From an uncultured Flavobacteriaceae bacterium (lineage in GTDB: Bacteria; Bacteroidota; Bacteroidia; Flavobacteriales; Flavobacteriaceae), in NCBI GenBank assembly GCA_905181835.1, contig CAJIZF010000001.1, forward strand, positions 62,001-126,000: 64,000 bases of DNA. Direction: 5' to 3'. Below the pieces are notes generated by a model. It was not told where the DNA came from. It did not search any database and worked only from the letters and a program-made list of their open reading frames with translations. A program made the translations under genes and the position numbers. This document shows positions 47,408 to 60,200 of the stretch, piece after piece; position 1 is the first letter of the stretch; each line of letters opens with the position of its first letter.

Positions 47408-49219
47408 ATGTCAGAACACGCTAACAATCACGATGATCACGGACATCACCATAAAGAAACTTTTGTAACCAAATACATCTTTAGTCAAGATCACAAAATG
47501 ATTTCTAAACAATACCTAATCACAGGATTGTTTATGGGAATCATTGGTATCGCAATGTCATTACTTTTTAGATTACAACTTGCTTGGCCAGATCATCAAT
47601 TTACTATTTATGAGATTTTTCTAGGAAAATGGGGAGAAAACGGAGTTATGGATCCTAATGTATACTTGTCTTTAGTTACCATTCATGGTACTATTATGGT
47701 ATTTTTTGTTCTAACTGCGGGATTAAGCGGTACGTTTAGTAATTTGTTAATACCCTTACAAATTGGCGCACGCGATATGGCTTCAGGGTTTCTAAATATG
47801 ATTTCTTACTGGTTATTCTTTCTGTCAAGTGTTATTATGGTACTTTCTTTATTTGTTGAAGCGGGTCCCGCAGCAGCCGGATGGACCATATATCCTCCAT
47901 TAAGTGCTTTGCCACAAGCAATGCCAGGATCTGGTGCAGGAATGACGCTTTGGTTAGTTTCAATGGCTATTTTTATTGCTTCATCTCTTCTAGGGTCATT
48001 AAATTATATAGTGACAGTTATTAATTTAAGAACTAAAGGAATGTCAATGACTAGACTTCCGTTAACAATTTGGTGCTTCTTTTTAACTGCAATAATTGGT
48101 GTTGTTTCGTTCCCTGTTTTATTATCTGCAGCTTTAATGCTTATCATGGATAGAAGTTTTGGAACCTCTTTTTTTCTCTCTGATATTTATATAGCTGGAG
48201 AAGTTTTACACAACCAAGGGGGCTCTCCGGTTTTATTTGAGCATTTATTTTGGTTCTTAGGTCACCCAGAGGTTTATATAGTAATATTACCTGCTATGGG
48301 ATTAGTTTCTGAGGTAATGGCAACAAATGCACGTAAACCAATATTTGGTTATAGAGCTATGGTAGTATCTGTTTTAGCTATTGCTTTTCTTTCAACTATA
48401 GTTTGGGGTCACCATATGTTTATTACAGGAATGAACCCGTTTTTAGGATCTGTATTTACATTTACAACATTATTAATTGCAATACCCTCAGCGGTAAAAG
48501 CGTTTAATTGGATTACAACTTTATGGAAAGGAAATCTTAAGATGAATCCAGCTATGTTATTTTCTATAGGTTTTGTATCTACTTTTATAAGCGGAGGTTT
48601 AACAGGTATTATTTTAGGAGATAGTGCGCTCGATATTAATGTGCACGATACCATGTTCGTAGTAGCTCACTTTCACTTAGTAATGGGAATATCAGCTTTG
48701 TATGGTTTCTTTGCGGGAGTTTATCACTGGTTTCCTATAATGTTTGAAGGAAGACTGTTAAATAAAAAATTAGGATATATTCACTTTTGGATTACTGCCA
48801 TAGGAGCTTATGGAGTATTCTTCCCAATGCATTTTATTGGTATGGCAGGATTACCTAGAAGATATTATACAAATACTAATTTCCCATATTTCGATGATTT
48901 ATTAGAGGTAAATGTTGTTATATCTGTTTTTGCCTTTATAACTGCAGCCGGACAACTATTTTTCTTATATAATTTTATACATTCAATGTTTTATGGTAAA
49001 ATGGCAGGTAAAAACCCTTGGGATTCCACCACACTTGAGTGGACAGCTGAAGTCAAACATATCCATGGAAATTGGAATGGTCCAATACCAGAGGTACATC
49101 GTTGGTCTTACGATTACAGTAAGTTGAATAAGGACAATTCAGACTATGTACTTCCAGGACAAGATTACATTCCTCAACATATTCCACTTCAAGATAATGA
49201 AGACGAATTAAAGCATTAA
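47408..49219 (+). CDS. coxA: Cytochrome c oxidase subunit I (haem-copper, aa3 type)
   Basis: The 603-residue protein has twelve membrane helices and the haem and CuB ligands: HGTIMVFF (low-spin haem His), GHPEVYIVILP (CuB His and cross-linked Tyr, with the A1-family Glu), WGHHMF (the two CuB His) and VVAHFHLVMG (both haem His). The Glu in GHPEVY puts it in the A1 group of proton-pumping oxidases. Its first residues are His-rich. No subunit III gene lies in this window. A strong terminator follows. Confidence 0.97.
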   Translation: MSEHANNHDDHGHHHKETFVTKYIFSQDHKMISKQYLITGLFMGIIGIAMSLLFRLQLAWPDHQFTIYEIFLGKWGENGVMDPNVYLSLVTIHGTIMVFFVLTAGLSGTFSNLLIPLQIGARDMASGFLNMISYWLFFLSSVIMVLSLFVEAGPAAAGWTIYPPLSALPQAMPGSGAGMTLWLVSMAIFIASSLLGSLNYIVTVINLRTKGMSMTRLPLTIWCFFLTAIIGVVSFPVLLSAALMLIMDRSFGTSFFLSDIYIAGEVLHNQGGSPVLFEHLFWFLGHPEVYIVILPAMGLVSEVMATNARKPIFGYRAMVVSVLAIAFLSTIVWGHHMFITGMNPFLGSVFTFTTLLIAIPSAVKAFNWITTLWKGNLKMNPAMLFSIGFVSTFISGGLTGIILGDSALDINVHDTMFVVAHFHLVMGISALYGFFAGVYHWFPIMFEGRLLNKKLGYIHFWITAIGAYGVFFPMHFIGMAGLPRRYYTNTNFPYFDDLLEVNVVISVFAFITAAGQLFFLYNFIHSMFYGKMAGKNPWDSTTLEWTAEVKHIHGNWNGPIPEVHRWSYDYSKLNKDNSDYVLPGQDYIPQHIPLQDNEDELKH

Positions 49220-49256
49220 AGTTTAATAATAATTAAATTTTTTTAACAAGCATAAC

Positions 49257-49287
49257 AAAGCCTTTTGATTTCGAAAGGCTTTTTTTA
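49257..49287 (+). terminator. Terminator of the act-cox operon
   Basis: AAAGCCTTT (49257-49265) pairs with AAAGGCTTT (49274-49282) and a T run follows to 49287. It closes the respiratory operon 38 bases after coxA. Confidence 0.88.
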
Positions 49288-49318
49288 TTTATTCAATTAA
49301 TGGTTCCCTTTCGATTTG

Positions 49319-49326
49319 TATATTTG
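49319..49326 (+). promoter_or_regulatory. ruvB promoter -7 box, almost at the start codon
   Basis: TATATTTG ends only 5 bases before the ruvB ATG at 49332, so the mRNA would be leaderless or have a leader of one or two bases. A -33 TTG is not evident. Confidence 0.5.
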
Positions 49327-49331
49327 TTTCC

Positions 49332-50354
49332 ATGAATGAACACTTAGATCCATCTGATGAAAATTTTACTCCTGAAGAATTTGAGGTAGAAAAAAAATTG
49401 CGCCCTCTTTCTTTTGACGACTTTTCAGGGCAAGACCAAGTTCTTGAAAATTTAAAAATATTTGTTCAGGCTGCAAACTTAAGAAGCGAAGCTTTAGATC
49501 ATACCTTATTTCACGGACCTCCTGGTCTTGGAAAAACTACCTTAGCTCATATTCTTTCCAACGAATTAGAAGTTGGTATTAAAGTTACCTCTGGTCCAGT
49601 TCTTGATAAACCTGGAGATTTAGCTGGGTTATTAACAAATCTAGAAGAACGAGACGTTTTATTTATTGACGAAATTCACAGACTAAGTCCAATTGTCGAA
49701 GAGTATCTATATTCTGCAATGGAAGACTATAAGATTGATATCATGATTGAGTCAGGTCCAAACGCAAGATCTGTTCAAATTAACTTGAATCCGTTTACCT
49801 TAGTAGGTGCCACAACACGATCAGGTTTGTTAACAGCACCAATGCGTGCTAGATTTGGTATTTCATCTAGATTACAATATTATACGACTGATTTATTGAC
49901 GACCATTGTTCAACGAAGCGCATTAATACTTGGAGTTCCAATTAGTATGGAGGCTGCTATAGAAATTGCAGGTAGAAGTAGAGGTACACCAAGGATAGCT
50001 AATGCCTTGTTGAGAAGAGTAAGAGATTTTGCCCAAATTAAAGGAGACGGTAATATTGATATTAAGATTGCTAAGTTTGCTCTAGAGGCTTTGAATGTTG
50101 ACGCACATGGTTTGGATGAAATGGATAATAGAATTTTAACCACCATCATAGAAAAATTTAAAGGTGGTCCAGTTGGGATAACAACCTTAGCTACTGCTGT
50201 TTCAGAAAGTTCTGAAACCATAGAAGAAGTTTATGAGCCTTTTTTAATCCAACAAGGATTTATAATGAGAACCCCTAGAGGAAGAGAGGTGACAGAAGCT
50301 GCATATAAACATTTGGGAAAAACTAAGGGCCCAACCCAAGGCGGCCTGTTTTAA
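49332..50354 (+). CDS. ruvB: Holliday junction branch migration ATPase RuvB
   Basis: RuvB is the hexameric AAA+ motor that drives branch migration with RuvA at recombination junctions. The 340-residue protein starts [12 protein letters not shown], has Walker [10 protein letters not shown] near residue 60, Walker [10 protein letters not shown] near 112, sensor 1 GATTRSG, and the C-terminal winged helix ending [15 protein letters not shown]. Length is normal. ruvA is about 3 kb downstream. Three bases separate it from queG. Confidence 0.97.
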   Translation: MNEHLDPSDENFTPEEFEVEKKLRPLSFDDFSGQDQVLENLKIFVQAANLRSEALDHTLFHGPPGLGKTTLAHILSNELEVGIKVTSGPVLDKPGDLAGLLTNLEERDVLFIDEIHRLSPIVEEYLYSAMEDYKIDIMIESGPNARSVQINLNPFTLVGATTRSGLLTAPMRARFGISSRLQYYTTDLLTTIVQRSALILGVPISMEAAIEIAGRSRGTPRIANALLRRVRDFAQIKGDGNIDIKIAKFALEALNVDAHGLDEMDNRILTTIIEKFKGGPVGITTLATAVSESSETIEEVYEPFLIQQGFIMRTPRGREVTEAAYKHLGKTKGPTQGGLF

Positions 50355-50357
50355 ACT

Positions 50358-51284
50358 TTGGATTTTAAATCAACCCATACAGAATTGATTAAAAATGAAG
50401 CAAAAAGACTTGGCTTTCTTTCTTGCGGTATTAGTAAAGCAGATTTTCTTGAAGAGGAAGCACCTCGCTTGGAGCAGTGGCTAAATAAGAATATGCATGG
50501 TGAGATGCAGTATATGGAAAATCATTTTGATAAACGACTAGATCCTACAAAACTCGTTGAAGACTCAAAATCAGTAGTTTCTTTATTACTAAATTATTTT
50601 CCCTCTAATGAACCCCAAGATAAAACAGCTCCTAAAATCTCTAAATATGCTTATGGTGATGATTATCATTTTGTTATAAAGGAAAAGTTGAAGCGATTAT
50701 TAGAATTTATTTATGAAGAAATAGGTGAAGTATCTGGCCGGGCGTTCGTAGATTCAGCTCCCGTTCTTGACAAAGCATGGGCCGCGAAAAGCGGACTAGG
50801 TTGGGTCGGAAAAAATAGTAACCTTATCACAAAAGATACCGGTTCGTTTTATTTTATTGCAGAGTTAATTATAGATTTACCATTAAATTACGACAATCCA
50901 ACTACGGACCATTGCGGCACCTGTACAGCTTGTATAGATGCTTGTCCGACAAAAGCTATTGTAGATCCTTATGTAGTAGACGGAAGTAAATGTATTTCTT
51001 ATTTCACTATTGAATTAAAAAATGAACTCCCTTCTAGTATGAAAGGAAGTTTTGATAATTGGATGTTTGGATGTGATATTTGTCAAGATGTATGTCCATG
51101 GAACCGGTTTAGTAAAGCTCATAGCGAACCACTCTTCAATCCAAATGATAAATTATTATCAATGTCAAAATCCGAATGGGAAGAAATTACAGAAGAGTTA
51201 TTTCAAGAAATTTTTAAAAAGAGTGCAGTTAAGAGGACGAAATTTTCAGGATTAACAAGAAATATTAATTTTCTTAAAATATAG
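50358..51284 (+). CDS. queG: Epoxyqueuosine reductase
   Basis: QueG reduces epoxyqueuosine to queuosine in the wobble position of tRNA, using cobalamin and two 4Fe-4S clusters. The 308-residue protein has the DUF1730 region ([21 protein letters not shown] near residue 15), the catalytic [18 protein letters not shown] near 130, and the double ferredoxin motif [16 protein letters not shown] with [11 protein letters not shown]. The start is a TTG at 50358, three bases after the ruvB stop, with no suitable ATG. It is the second B12-linked activity type in this window besides the radical SAM cluster, so the organism must make or import cobalamin. Confidence 0.95.
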   Translation: MDFKSTHTELIKNEAKRLGFLSCGISKADFLEEEAPRLEQWLNKNMHGEMQYMENHFDKRLDPTKLVEDSKSVVSLLLNYFPSNEPQDKTAPKISKYAYGDDYHFVIKEKLKRLLEFIYEEIGEVSGRAFVDSAPVLDKAWAAKSGLGWVGKNSNLITKDTGSFYFIAELIIDLPLNYDNPTTDHCGTCTACIDACPTKAIVDPYVVDGSKCISYFTIELKNELPSSMKGSFDNWMFGCDICQDVCPWNRFSKAHSEPLFNPNDKLLSMSKSEWEEITEELFQEIFKKSAVKRTKFSGLTRNINFLKI

Positions 51285-51304
51285 AGATATAAAATAGTAC
51301 TTAC

Positions 51305-53599
51305 ATGAAAAAAGAAACTATAAGAAAACAAGCTTTAAAATACCATGAATTACCAAAGCCTGGAAAAATAGAAGTAGTTCCAACTAAGAAGTATGCTTCA
51401 CAAAGAGATTTGTCACTTGCTTATTCTCCAGGTGTTGCCGAACCATGTTTGGAAATTGAAAAAAATATAGACGAAGTTTATAGATATACAAACAAGGGGA
51501 ATTTAGTCGCTGTAATTACAAACGGAACAGCAGTTTTAGGGTTGGGTGATATAGGGCCAGAAGCCTCCAAGCCCGTTATGGAAGGAAAAGGATTACTTTT
51601 TAAGATATTTGCTGATATTGATGTTTTTGATATTGAAATTAACGCAAACAGTGTTGAGGACTTTATTAATACAGTTAAAAATATAGCACCCACATTTGGA
51701 GGTATAAATTTAGAAGACATAAAAGCTCCTGAAGCATTTGAAATTGAAAGAAGGCTTAAGAAAGAGCTTGATATTCCTGTGATGCATGATGATCAACACG
51801 GCACAGCAATCATTTCGTCAGCAGCGCTTATAAATGCAGTTGAGATTGCCAATAAGGAGTTAGAAAATATTTCGATAGTAATTAACGGTGCAGGTGCAGC
51901 AGCAATATCTTGCACAAAGCTATACAAATCATTGGGGGTAAAAGCAACTAATATTATCATGTTAGATAGTAAAGGTGTTATCCGAAAAGACAGAGATGAT
52001 TTAACTATTGAAAAAGCAGAGTTTGCAACTAAAAAAGATATTCATTCTTTAGAGGAAGCAATCGAAGGTGCAGATGTTTTTGTTGGCTTATCTATAGCAG
52101 ATATTTTAACCCCAGAAATGTTGATTTCAATGGCAGCTAATCCGATAGTATTTGCATTAGCAAATCCAAATCCTGAAATTAACTATAAACTAGCAATTAA
52201 GACTAGAAAAGATATCATTATGGCTACTGGAAGAAGTGACCATCCAAATCAAGTGAACAATGTGCTGGGTTTTCCTTTTATTTTTAGAGGTGCTTTAGAT
52301 GTTAGAGCAACAAAAATAAATGAAGCTATGAAGATGGCTTCGGTACTTGCATTAGCTAAATTAGCTAAGGAACCTGTGCCTGAACAGGTGAATATTGCAT
52401 ACGGAGAAACTAAACTAATTTTTGGGAAAGATTATATAATTCCTAAACCTTTTGATCCAAGATTAATTAGCACTATTCCTCTTGCTGTTGCAAAAGCAGC
52501 AGTAGTTAGTGGGGTTGCAAAGGAGCCTTTAGATAACTGGAATAAATATGAAGAAAAGCTTTATACCCGAATGGGGAATGATAACAAGATGTTGCGAATG
52601 TTGTTTAACAGAGCAAAAATAAGCCCTAAAAGAATTGTATTTGCCGAAGCAGACCATTTAGATGTTTTAAAAGCCGCTCAAATTATTTTTGAAGAAGGTA
52701 TTGGTATCCCAATTTTATTAGGAAGGAAAGATATTATTTTAGAATTAATGAAAGAAATTGATTTTGATGCCGATATTGAAATTTTAGATCCAAAAAATGA
52801 TGATCAAAACGACAAACTTAAAGAATATGCAAAAATCTATTGGTCTCAAAGGCAAAGAAAAGGAGTAACTCTTTATGCATCAGAAAAATTAATGAGAGAA
52901 AGAAATTATTTTGCATCTATGATGGTAAATGTTGGAGATGCCGATGCGATGATTTCTGGCTATTCTAGAGCATATCCAATTGTTATAAAACCAGTTTTAG
53001 AAACTATCGGAAAATTTGATGGTGTAAACAAAATAGCAACAACAAATATAATGCTTACTAATAGAGGCCCCCTGTTTATTTCAGATACCTCCATTAATAT
53101 AAATCCTACAGCAAAAGAACTTGCAAATATTGCTCAAATGACCAATTATACAATGAAAATGTTTGGCATTAAACCAGTAATAGCTATGATATCCTATGCT
53201 AATTTTGGATCATCAAAAAGCCCAGAGGCAATAAAGGTAAGAGAAGCGGTCTCCTATTTACATAAAATTAGTCCCGAAACAATTGTAGACGGTGAATTAC
53301 AGACAGATTTTGCCTTAAATAGTGCTTTATTAAAAAAAACATTTCCATTTTCAAAACTTGCTGGAAAAAAGGTGAATGCTTTAATTTTCCCAAATTTAGA
53401 CTCTGCCAATAGTAATTATAAGCTTTTAAAAGAATTGAACAATGTAGAAACAATTGGACCAATAATGCTTGGAATGAGAAAAGCTGTTCATATTCTTCAG
53501 CTTGGAGCTAGTGTTGAGGAAATTGTAAATATTGCAGCCGTTGCAGTAGTTGATGCTCAGCAAAAAGAAAAGATTAAAAAACAGCAGAAAAAAAGCTGA
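51305..53599 (+). CDS. maeB: NADP-dependent malic enzyme (MaeB type, fused to a phosphotransacetylase-like domain)
   Basis: The enzyme decarboxylates malate to pyruvate with reduction of NADP. Residues 1-420 form the malic enzyme: SLAYSPGVAEPCLEI, then VMHDDQHGTAIISSAA and the Rossmann motif INGAGAAAISC. Residues 430-764 resemble phosphotransacetylase (PRIVFAEADHLDVLKAAQII-like start and ISDTSININPTAKELANIA), a domain known to be regulatory in MaeB. The length of 764 is typical. It is 20 bases from queG and before the ruvA promoter. Confidence 0.95.
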   Translation: MKKETIRKQALKYHELPKPGKIEVVPTKKYASQRDLSLAYSPGVAEPCLEIEKNIDEVYRYTNKGNLVAVITNGTAVLGLGDIGPEASKPVMEGKGLLFKIFADIDVFDIEINANSVEDFINTVKNIAPTFGGINLEDIKAPEAFEIERRLKKELDIPVMHDDQHGTAIISSAALINAVEIANKELENISIVINGAGAAAISCTKLYKSLGVKATNIIMLDSKGVIRKDRDDLTIEKAEFATKKDIHSLEEAIEGADVFVGLSIADILTPEMLISMAANPIVFALANPNPEINYKLAIKTRKDIIMATGRSDHPNQVNNVLGFPFIFRGALDVRATKINEAMKMASVLALAKLAKEPVPEQVNIAYGETKLIFGKDYIIPKPFDPRLISTIPLAVAKAAVVSGVAKEPLDNWNKYEEKLYTRMGNDNKMLRMLFNRAKISPKRIVFAEADHLDVLKAAQIIFEEGIGIPILLGRKDIILELMKEIDFDADIEILDPKNDDQNDKLKEYAKIYWSQRQRKGVTLYASEKLMRERNYFASMMVNVGDADAMISGYSRAYPIVIKPVLETIGKFDGVNKIATTNIMLTNRGPLFISDTSININPTAKELANIAQMTNYTMKMFGIKPVIAMISYANFGSSKSPEAIKVREAVSYLHKISPETIVDGELQTDFALNSALLKKTFPFSKLAGKKVNALIFPNLDSANSNYKLLKELNNVETIGPIMLGMRKAVHILQLGASVEEIVNIAAVAVVDAQQKEKIKKQQKKS

Positions 53600-53629
53600 A
53601 TCTAGAATGTTTTTTAGCATTTTCAGGGA

Positions 53630-53659
53630 TTGTAGATGCAAATATTTATACTATATTTG
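53630..53659 (+). promoter_or_regulatory. ruvA-sprA promoter (consensus)
   Basis: TTG (53630-53632), 19 bases and TATATTTG (53652-53659) fit the Bacteroidota consensus exactly, 19 bases before the ruvA start. Confidence 0.8.
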
Positions 53660-53678
53660 AGGCATCAACCGATAGCCA

Positions 53679-54260
53679 ATGATTACCCATCTGCAGGGAA
53701 GACTTGTTGAAAAAACCCCTACTAATATAGTTATAGACTGTAATGGTGTTGGGTATTTTGTGCATATCTCATTACACACATTTTCGAATCTCTCTGACAC
53801 TGAAAGTGTAAAGTTATTTATACACTTACAAGTGCGTGAAGATTCACACACATTATTTGGTTTTTCAACTAAGGTTGAAAGAGAAATATTTAGGTTGTTA
53901 ATATCTGTATCCGGCGTTGGTGCAAGTATAGCTAGAACAATGCTTTCGTCGTTAACACCAGATCAGGTCAAGGATGCGATAGCTCAAAATGATTTTGCAG
54001 CTATTCAGTCAGTAAAAGGAATTGGGTCTAAAACTGCTCAAAGAGTCGTTTTGGATTTAAAAGATAAAATATTAAAAGTCTATGGCTTAGATGAGGTTTC
54101 TGTTACTTCAAACAATACTAACAAAAACGAGGCGTTATCTGCTTTAGAGACGCTAGGTTTTGGAAGAAAACAAGCAGAAAAAATTTGTGATTCTATTGTG
54201 AAAAACGATGGAAATGCTTCTGTAGAAACCATCATAAAGTTAGCTTTAAAAAATTTGTAA
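53679..54260 (+). CDS. ruvA: Holliday junction-binding protein RuvA
   Basis: RuvA holds the Holliday junction and loads RuvB. The 193-residue protein begins MITHLQGRLVEKTPTNIVID with the OB-fold, then has two helix-hairpin-helix motifs (VSGVGASIARTML near residue 76, VKGIGSKTAQRVV near 111) and the C-terminal RuvB-binding helices (KNEALSALETLGFGRKQAEKI is in two helices). It is followed by sprA after 4 bases, the normal ruvA-sprA order in Flavobacteriia. Confidence 0.96.
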   Translation: MITHLQGRLVEKTPTNIVIDCNGVGYFVHISLHTFSNLSDTESVKLFIHLQVREDSHTLFGFSTKVEREIFRLLISVSGVGASIARTMLSSLTPDQVKDAIAQNDFAAIQSVKGIGSKTAQRVVLDLKDKILKVYGLDEVSVTSNNTNKNEALSALETLGFGRKQAEKICDSIVKNDGNASVETIIKLALKNL

Positions 54261-54264
54261 AAAA

Positions 54265-57200
54265 TTGGGAGTAAAAAAATACAATTTTAAAAATAGCTTT
54301 TTCAAGCAAATGTTAGTTTTAAGCGTCCTTTTAGGATTTTTTGCCACATCTTATTCTCAAGATTCAACAAGCACCGGCAGCACTATGGGAAGGATGGACC
54401 TACCAACTCCTACTAGTATCCAAGACCTATATACTTACGATCCAATTACAGAAATGTATATTTACTCTCAAATGGTTGGCGATTTCTCTATATCTTATCC
54501 ATTAATTCTAACAACGGAGGAGTATAGAGATTTAATTCTTAATCAGCAAATGAAATCTTATTTTAAAGATAAAATAGATGCTGCTGATGGTAGAAAAGAA
54601 GGCTCAGAAGAATTACAAAAAAACTTATTACCCGCTTTTTATGTTAATTCTAGTTTTTTTGAATCTATTTTTGGGGGAAATACCATAGAAATAATTCCTC
54701 AAGGTAGCGTTGAAATTGACTTAGGAATGCTTTATACTAAACAAGATAATCCGTCTTTTTCGCCAAGAAATAGAAGTAATTTATCTTTTGATTTTGATCA
54801 AAGAATTAGCCTGAGTTTATTGGGAAAAATTGGTGAAAGACTTCAGATTACTGCTAACTATGATACGCAATCTACTTTTGATTTTCAAAATCAGATTAAA
54901 CTAGAATATACTCCAATTGAAGATGATATAATTAGAAAAATTGAGGTCGGTAACGTTAGTATGCCTCTAAATAGTTCTTTAATTCAAGGTGCTCAAAGTT
55001 TATTTGGTGTCAAAGGAGAAGTGCAATTTGGTAAAACTACTATCACAGGTGTGTTTTCTGAACAAAAATCTGAAACAAGAACCGTTGTAGCTGAAGGTGG
55101 TGCAACGATAACCGATTTTGATATTTTTGCTTTGGATTATGATGAAAATAGACATTTCTTTTTATCCCATTACTTCAGAGATAACTATGATAGAGTTTTG
55201 GCGCAGTACCCATTTATTAATACAAATATTCAAATTACTAGAACAGAGGTTTGGGTTACAAACAGAACAAATGCAACAGATAATGTAAGAAATATTGTTG
55301 CATTGCAAGATATTGGTGAGTCAAACCCAGAAAATATTGGCTTACCCTTTCCTCCAGGGGGATTTATAAATGCTCCAACTAGAGCTTATCCAGATAATGA
55401 TAATAACGATTTTAACCCACTCGGAATTGAAGGTGATGATTCTTCGATACTTAATCCTGCAATTCGAGATATAGCTACAGTGCAATCTGGTTTTAGTGGA
55501 CTTCAAACAAGAGATGGGTTAGATTATGTGACTTTAGAAAACGCTAGAAAATTGAATACTGGAGAATACAAACTAGACACCCAACTAGGTTACATTTCTT
55601 TGAATCAGCGTTTGAATAATGATGAAGTATTGGCTGTAGCTTTCCAATTTACAGTAAACGGAACTGTTTATCAAGTTGGAGAGTTCTCTAGTGACGGTGT
55701 AGACGCATCTGGAGGAACAATTCCTGGTGATGAAGATGATGAACCGATTGAAGGAATATCTCAAAACCTTGTTGTTAAATTATTAAAGAGTAATATCACC
55801 AATGTAGAGGAACCTATCTGGGATATTATGATGAAAAATATTTATCCTCTAGGAGCTTTTCAATTAGAACGAGATGGATTTAATTTGAATATATTATATA
55901 CAGATCCTTCCCCTCAAAATTTTATAACAGCAGCAGAGGGAAGTATCGAATATCCAGCTTTAGATTTACCATCAGATGTTGATAACACACCATTATTAAA
56001 GGTTTTTAATCTAGATCGATTGAACTTTAATGGAGATCCACAACAAGGAGGTGATGGGTTTTTTGATTTTTCACCAGGAATTACGGTAGATACTCAAAAC
56101 GGAAGAATTATATTCACAAACATTGAGCCTTTTGGAAGTCATTTATTTGAAAAGCTAGGAAATACATCCAACGCCTCTGAAGATTACAACAATCCTTTAA
56201 CTTATAACGCAAATCAAAACAAATTCGTTTTTAAAAAGCTTTATGAATCAACAAAAACTATAGCAGAGCAAGAAGAAAGTGATAAAAATAAGTTTCAATT
56301 AAAAGGAACCTATAAGTCTACGGGTGCAGATGGAATTCCTATCGGAGCATTCAACATACCACAAGGTTCTGTAACAGTAACTGCTGGTGGTCGAGTTTTA
56401 GTAGAAGGAGTAGATTATACCGTAAATTATCAATTAGGAAGGGTTCAAATTTTAGATTCTTCGTTATTAAATTCAAATACACCAATTTCTGTTTCTACTG
56501 AAAATAACACTTTATTTGGCCAACAAACCAAAAGGTTTACAGGTTTAAATGTTGAACATATTTTTAATGAAAAGTTCCAAATGGGAGCAACTTTTTTAAA
56601 TTTAAACGAAAGACCTTTAACTCAAAAATCTTCTTTTAGTTCGGAGCCAATCAATAATTCTATTTTTGGTTTGAACGCTAATTACTCTACCGAAGTTCCT
56701 TTCCTTACTAGATTAGTAAACAAACTTCCTAACATCGATACTGATGTGGAGTCCGTTTTTTCTTTAAGAGGCGAATTTGCATATTTATTACCTGGTGCTC
56801 CAAAAGTTTCAAATTTGAATGGCAAAACAACTGCGTACGTCGATGACTTTGAAGCGGCTCAAACTAATTTTGATATAAGCTCTCCATTAACTTGGTTTTT
56901 ATCTAGTGCTCCTATCGGTTTTGGAGGTGAGCAAGGTAACGGAAACCTAGCTAGTAATTATAGACGTGCAAAATTGTCTTGGTATAACATTGACCCAATA
57001 TTTTACAGTTCCCAAAGACCTGATGGAATAACTGTTGACGATATTTCATCCCCTTTTACTAGAAGAATTTTCAGAAATGAAATATTTCCAAATCAAGATA
57101 TTATTCAAGGTCAAACACAAGCATTGTTTTCTTTAGACCTTGCTTTTTCGCCAGCTGAGAGAGGTCAATATAACTATAATCCAGCAGCAAACGGAACCAA

Positions 57201-60200
57201 CACTATTCCGAACCCTGGGTCTAATTTTGGTGGAATTATAAGACAATTAACCACTACTGATTTTGAAAGGTCAAATGTTGAATATATTCAATTTTGGCTT
57301 ATGGATCCGTTTTTATACGATGAGACAGCAGGAAGTGATGGTGGTACTATTACCTTTAATTTAGGAAATATTTCTGAGGATGTTTTAAAAGACGGAAGAA
57401 AGCAGTACGAAAACGGACTACCTGAGGACGGCTCTGATACCAATACGATACCTACCTCATATGGTAAAGTTCCCACAAATCAATCATTACTTTATGTTTA
57501 TGATACACAAGGACAAGAAAGAATTAATCAAGATATTGGATACGATGGTCTGAACGATGGTGAAGAAGCAATATTATATCCTGAATTTTCTGGTTTATCT
57601 GATCCCGCAGGAGATAACTATAAATATTTCTTACAAGCAGAAGGAAATTTAGTGCAACGTTACAACCAGTATAACGGTACTCAAGGAAATTCGCCAGAAG
57701 TTTTAACAAATACTGACAGAGGATCAACTCCTCTTCCTGATGTGGAAGATATTAATCGAGATAACACAATGAACACGGTAGATAGTTATTTTGAGTATAA
57801 TATTGATGTTTATCCTGGAATGGACGCTACCAACAGTGATTATATTACCGATACAAAAGAAATAAATGTTACCCTTCAAAACAACGAGATTATTCCTGTA
57901 AGGTGGGTTCAATTTAAAGTTCCTATTAGTGAGCCAGATGTATCAGTAAATGGCGCTTCAGATTTTAGATCTATTCGATTTATGCGTATGTATTTATCCG
58001 ATTTTGAAGAAGATATGATATTACGATTTGGAACATTAGATTTAATTCGTGGAGATTACAGAAGATATCAAGTTGCTTTAGATGAAAATGCCCAAGATCC
58101 AACGGTAGGGAATACTTTATTTGAAAATTTCACTGTTAGTATTGAAGAAAATGAAAATAGATCTCCTATTCCTTATGTTTTACCACCAGGTGTATATAGA
58201 GAACAACTTAATAATAATAATAATATAATCCGTCAAAACGAACAGTCGTTATCATTAAGAACCTGCGGATTAGACCCAGAAGATGGAAGATCAGTTTACA
58301 AAAACTTTAATGTAGACATGAGGCAGTATAAAAACTTAGAAATGTTTATTCACACTGAATCTATTGAAAACGAAGCTATGCTGTCCGATGGCGATATGGT
58401 TGCATTTGTTAGATTGGGAAATGATTTATCTCAAAATTATTATGAAGTTCAGCTACCATTAAATCCTACCACTTTTGGTAGTTCGTCGCCTGAAGATATA
58501 TGGCCAATTGAAAATAGACTTCTACTTCCGTTTGAATTATTACAGCAGGTAAAAGCACTGGCTTTAGGGGATCAAAATAATATTCCAAATGAAACTTCAT
58601 TTTATTTGCAATCTGAATTAGATCCGAACTTTTCTGGTCCTGAAAATGAGTTAAGAATAGGAATAAAAGGGAATCCAAGTTTTGGTAATGTAAGAACTAT
58701 AATGATTGGTGTTCGTAATAATACAACTAGTGAAATTTGTGGCGAAACATGGTTTAATGAGTTAAGAATGACTGAGTTAGACAATCAAGGGGGTTGGGCT
58801 GCTATAGCTAGTATGGATGTCAATTTAGCAGATTTTGCAACTGTAAGTGCGTCTGGTAGTAAAAGTACTGTTGGGTTTGGCTCAATTGAACAGGGTCCAA
58901 ATCAAAGAAGCTTAGAAGACGTTCAAGAGTATGGTTTGGTTACAAACTTTAATTTAGGACAACTGTTACCTCAAAAATGGGGAATTCAGTTGCCATTTAA
59001 TTATGGTCGTTCAGAAGAACTAATAACCCCAAAATACGACGAAGAATATCAGGATATAGAACTTCAAACAAGACTTGATAATCAACAAGACTCTCAAAGG
59101 CGACAAGAAATTCAAGAGCAGTCAGAGGAATATACCAAAAGGCAAAGTATAAATTTTATTGGAGTTCGAAAAAATAAGGTAGGTAATTCCAAACCAAAAG
59201 TTTATGATATCGAAAACTTCACTTTTTCTTATTCATACAACCAGGTAGATCATAGAAGTTTTGAAGTAAAACAATCAAAAGAACAGAGTGTATTATTAGG
59301 CGGTACTTATAATTATAACTTTCAACCAAAACCTGTAGAGCCATTTAAAAAGAATGACTCTATATTTAGAAGTAAATATTGGAAATTATTAAAAGATTTT
59401 AATTTCAATTATCTACCAACAAATATTTCAGTGGGCTCTAACTATAATAGACAGTACACTGAACAAAAGTTTAGAGAGTTAAACTTACCTGAAGCGAGTA
59501 TTGGTGTTCCCACTCTGTATCAAAGAAATTTCTTATTTGACTGGCAGTATACGATTAATTATAATCTAACAAAATCATTAAGGTTTAATTTTTCGTCCAC
59601 CAACAACCGTACTGTTAAGAATTACATAGATATTTTTGGAAATACAGATAACACTATTGGAGTCTGGGATGGGTTTTTTGATATTGGTGATCCAAATCAA
59701 CATTTTCAATCACTTCAGCTGAATTACGACATCCCCTTTAATAAAGTGCCATTTTTGAAATTTATTAGAGCAACATACTCCTATACAGGAGATTTTCAAT
59801 GGCAAAAAAGTAGTGATTTATTCTTAGATATTCCCATACTTACCGAAGATGGAACAACTCAGTCCTACAATCTAGGGAACTCAGTTCAAAATGCTCAAAC
59901 TCACCGAATTAATTCGAGTTTAGATATGAAGACTCTTTATAAATATGTTGGGCTTATAAAAAGAAAGAAAAGTAAAAAAATTATTCCGCCTGGAACCAAT
60001 TCAAAGGATACAGAAAGTGGCTCTAGAGATGATAGAGATAAATCTTTTGGAAAATCTGGGAAGGAGGATAACCAACAAAATAAAAATTCAAAAAAAGGAG
60101 TAGCAAATCAATCTGGAGACTCTAGAAGTGGTAACGGTGGAACAGAATTCTCAACTTCTCTCACAACTGGAGAAAAGTCTATGAATGTATTGATAGATTT

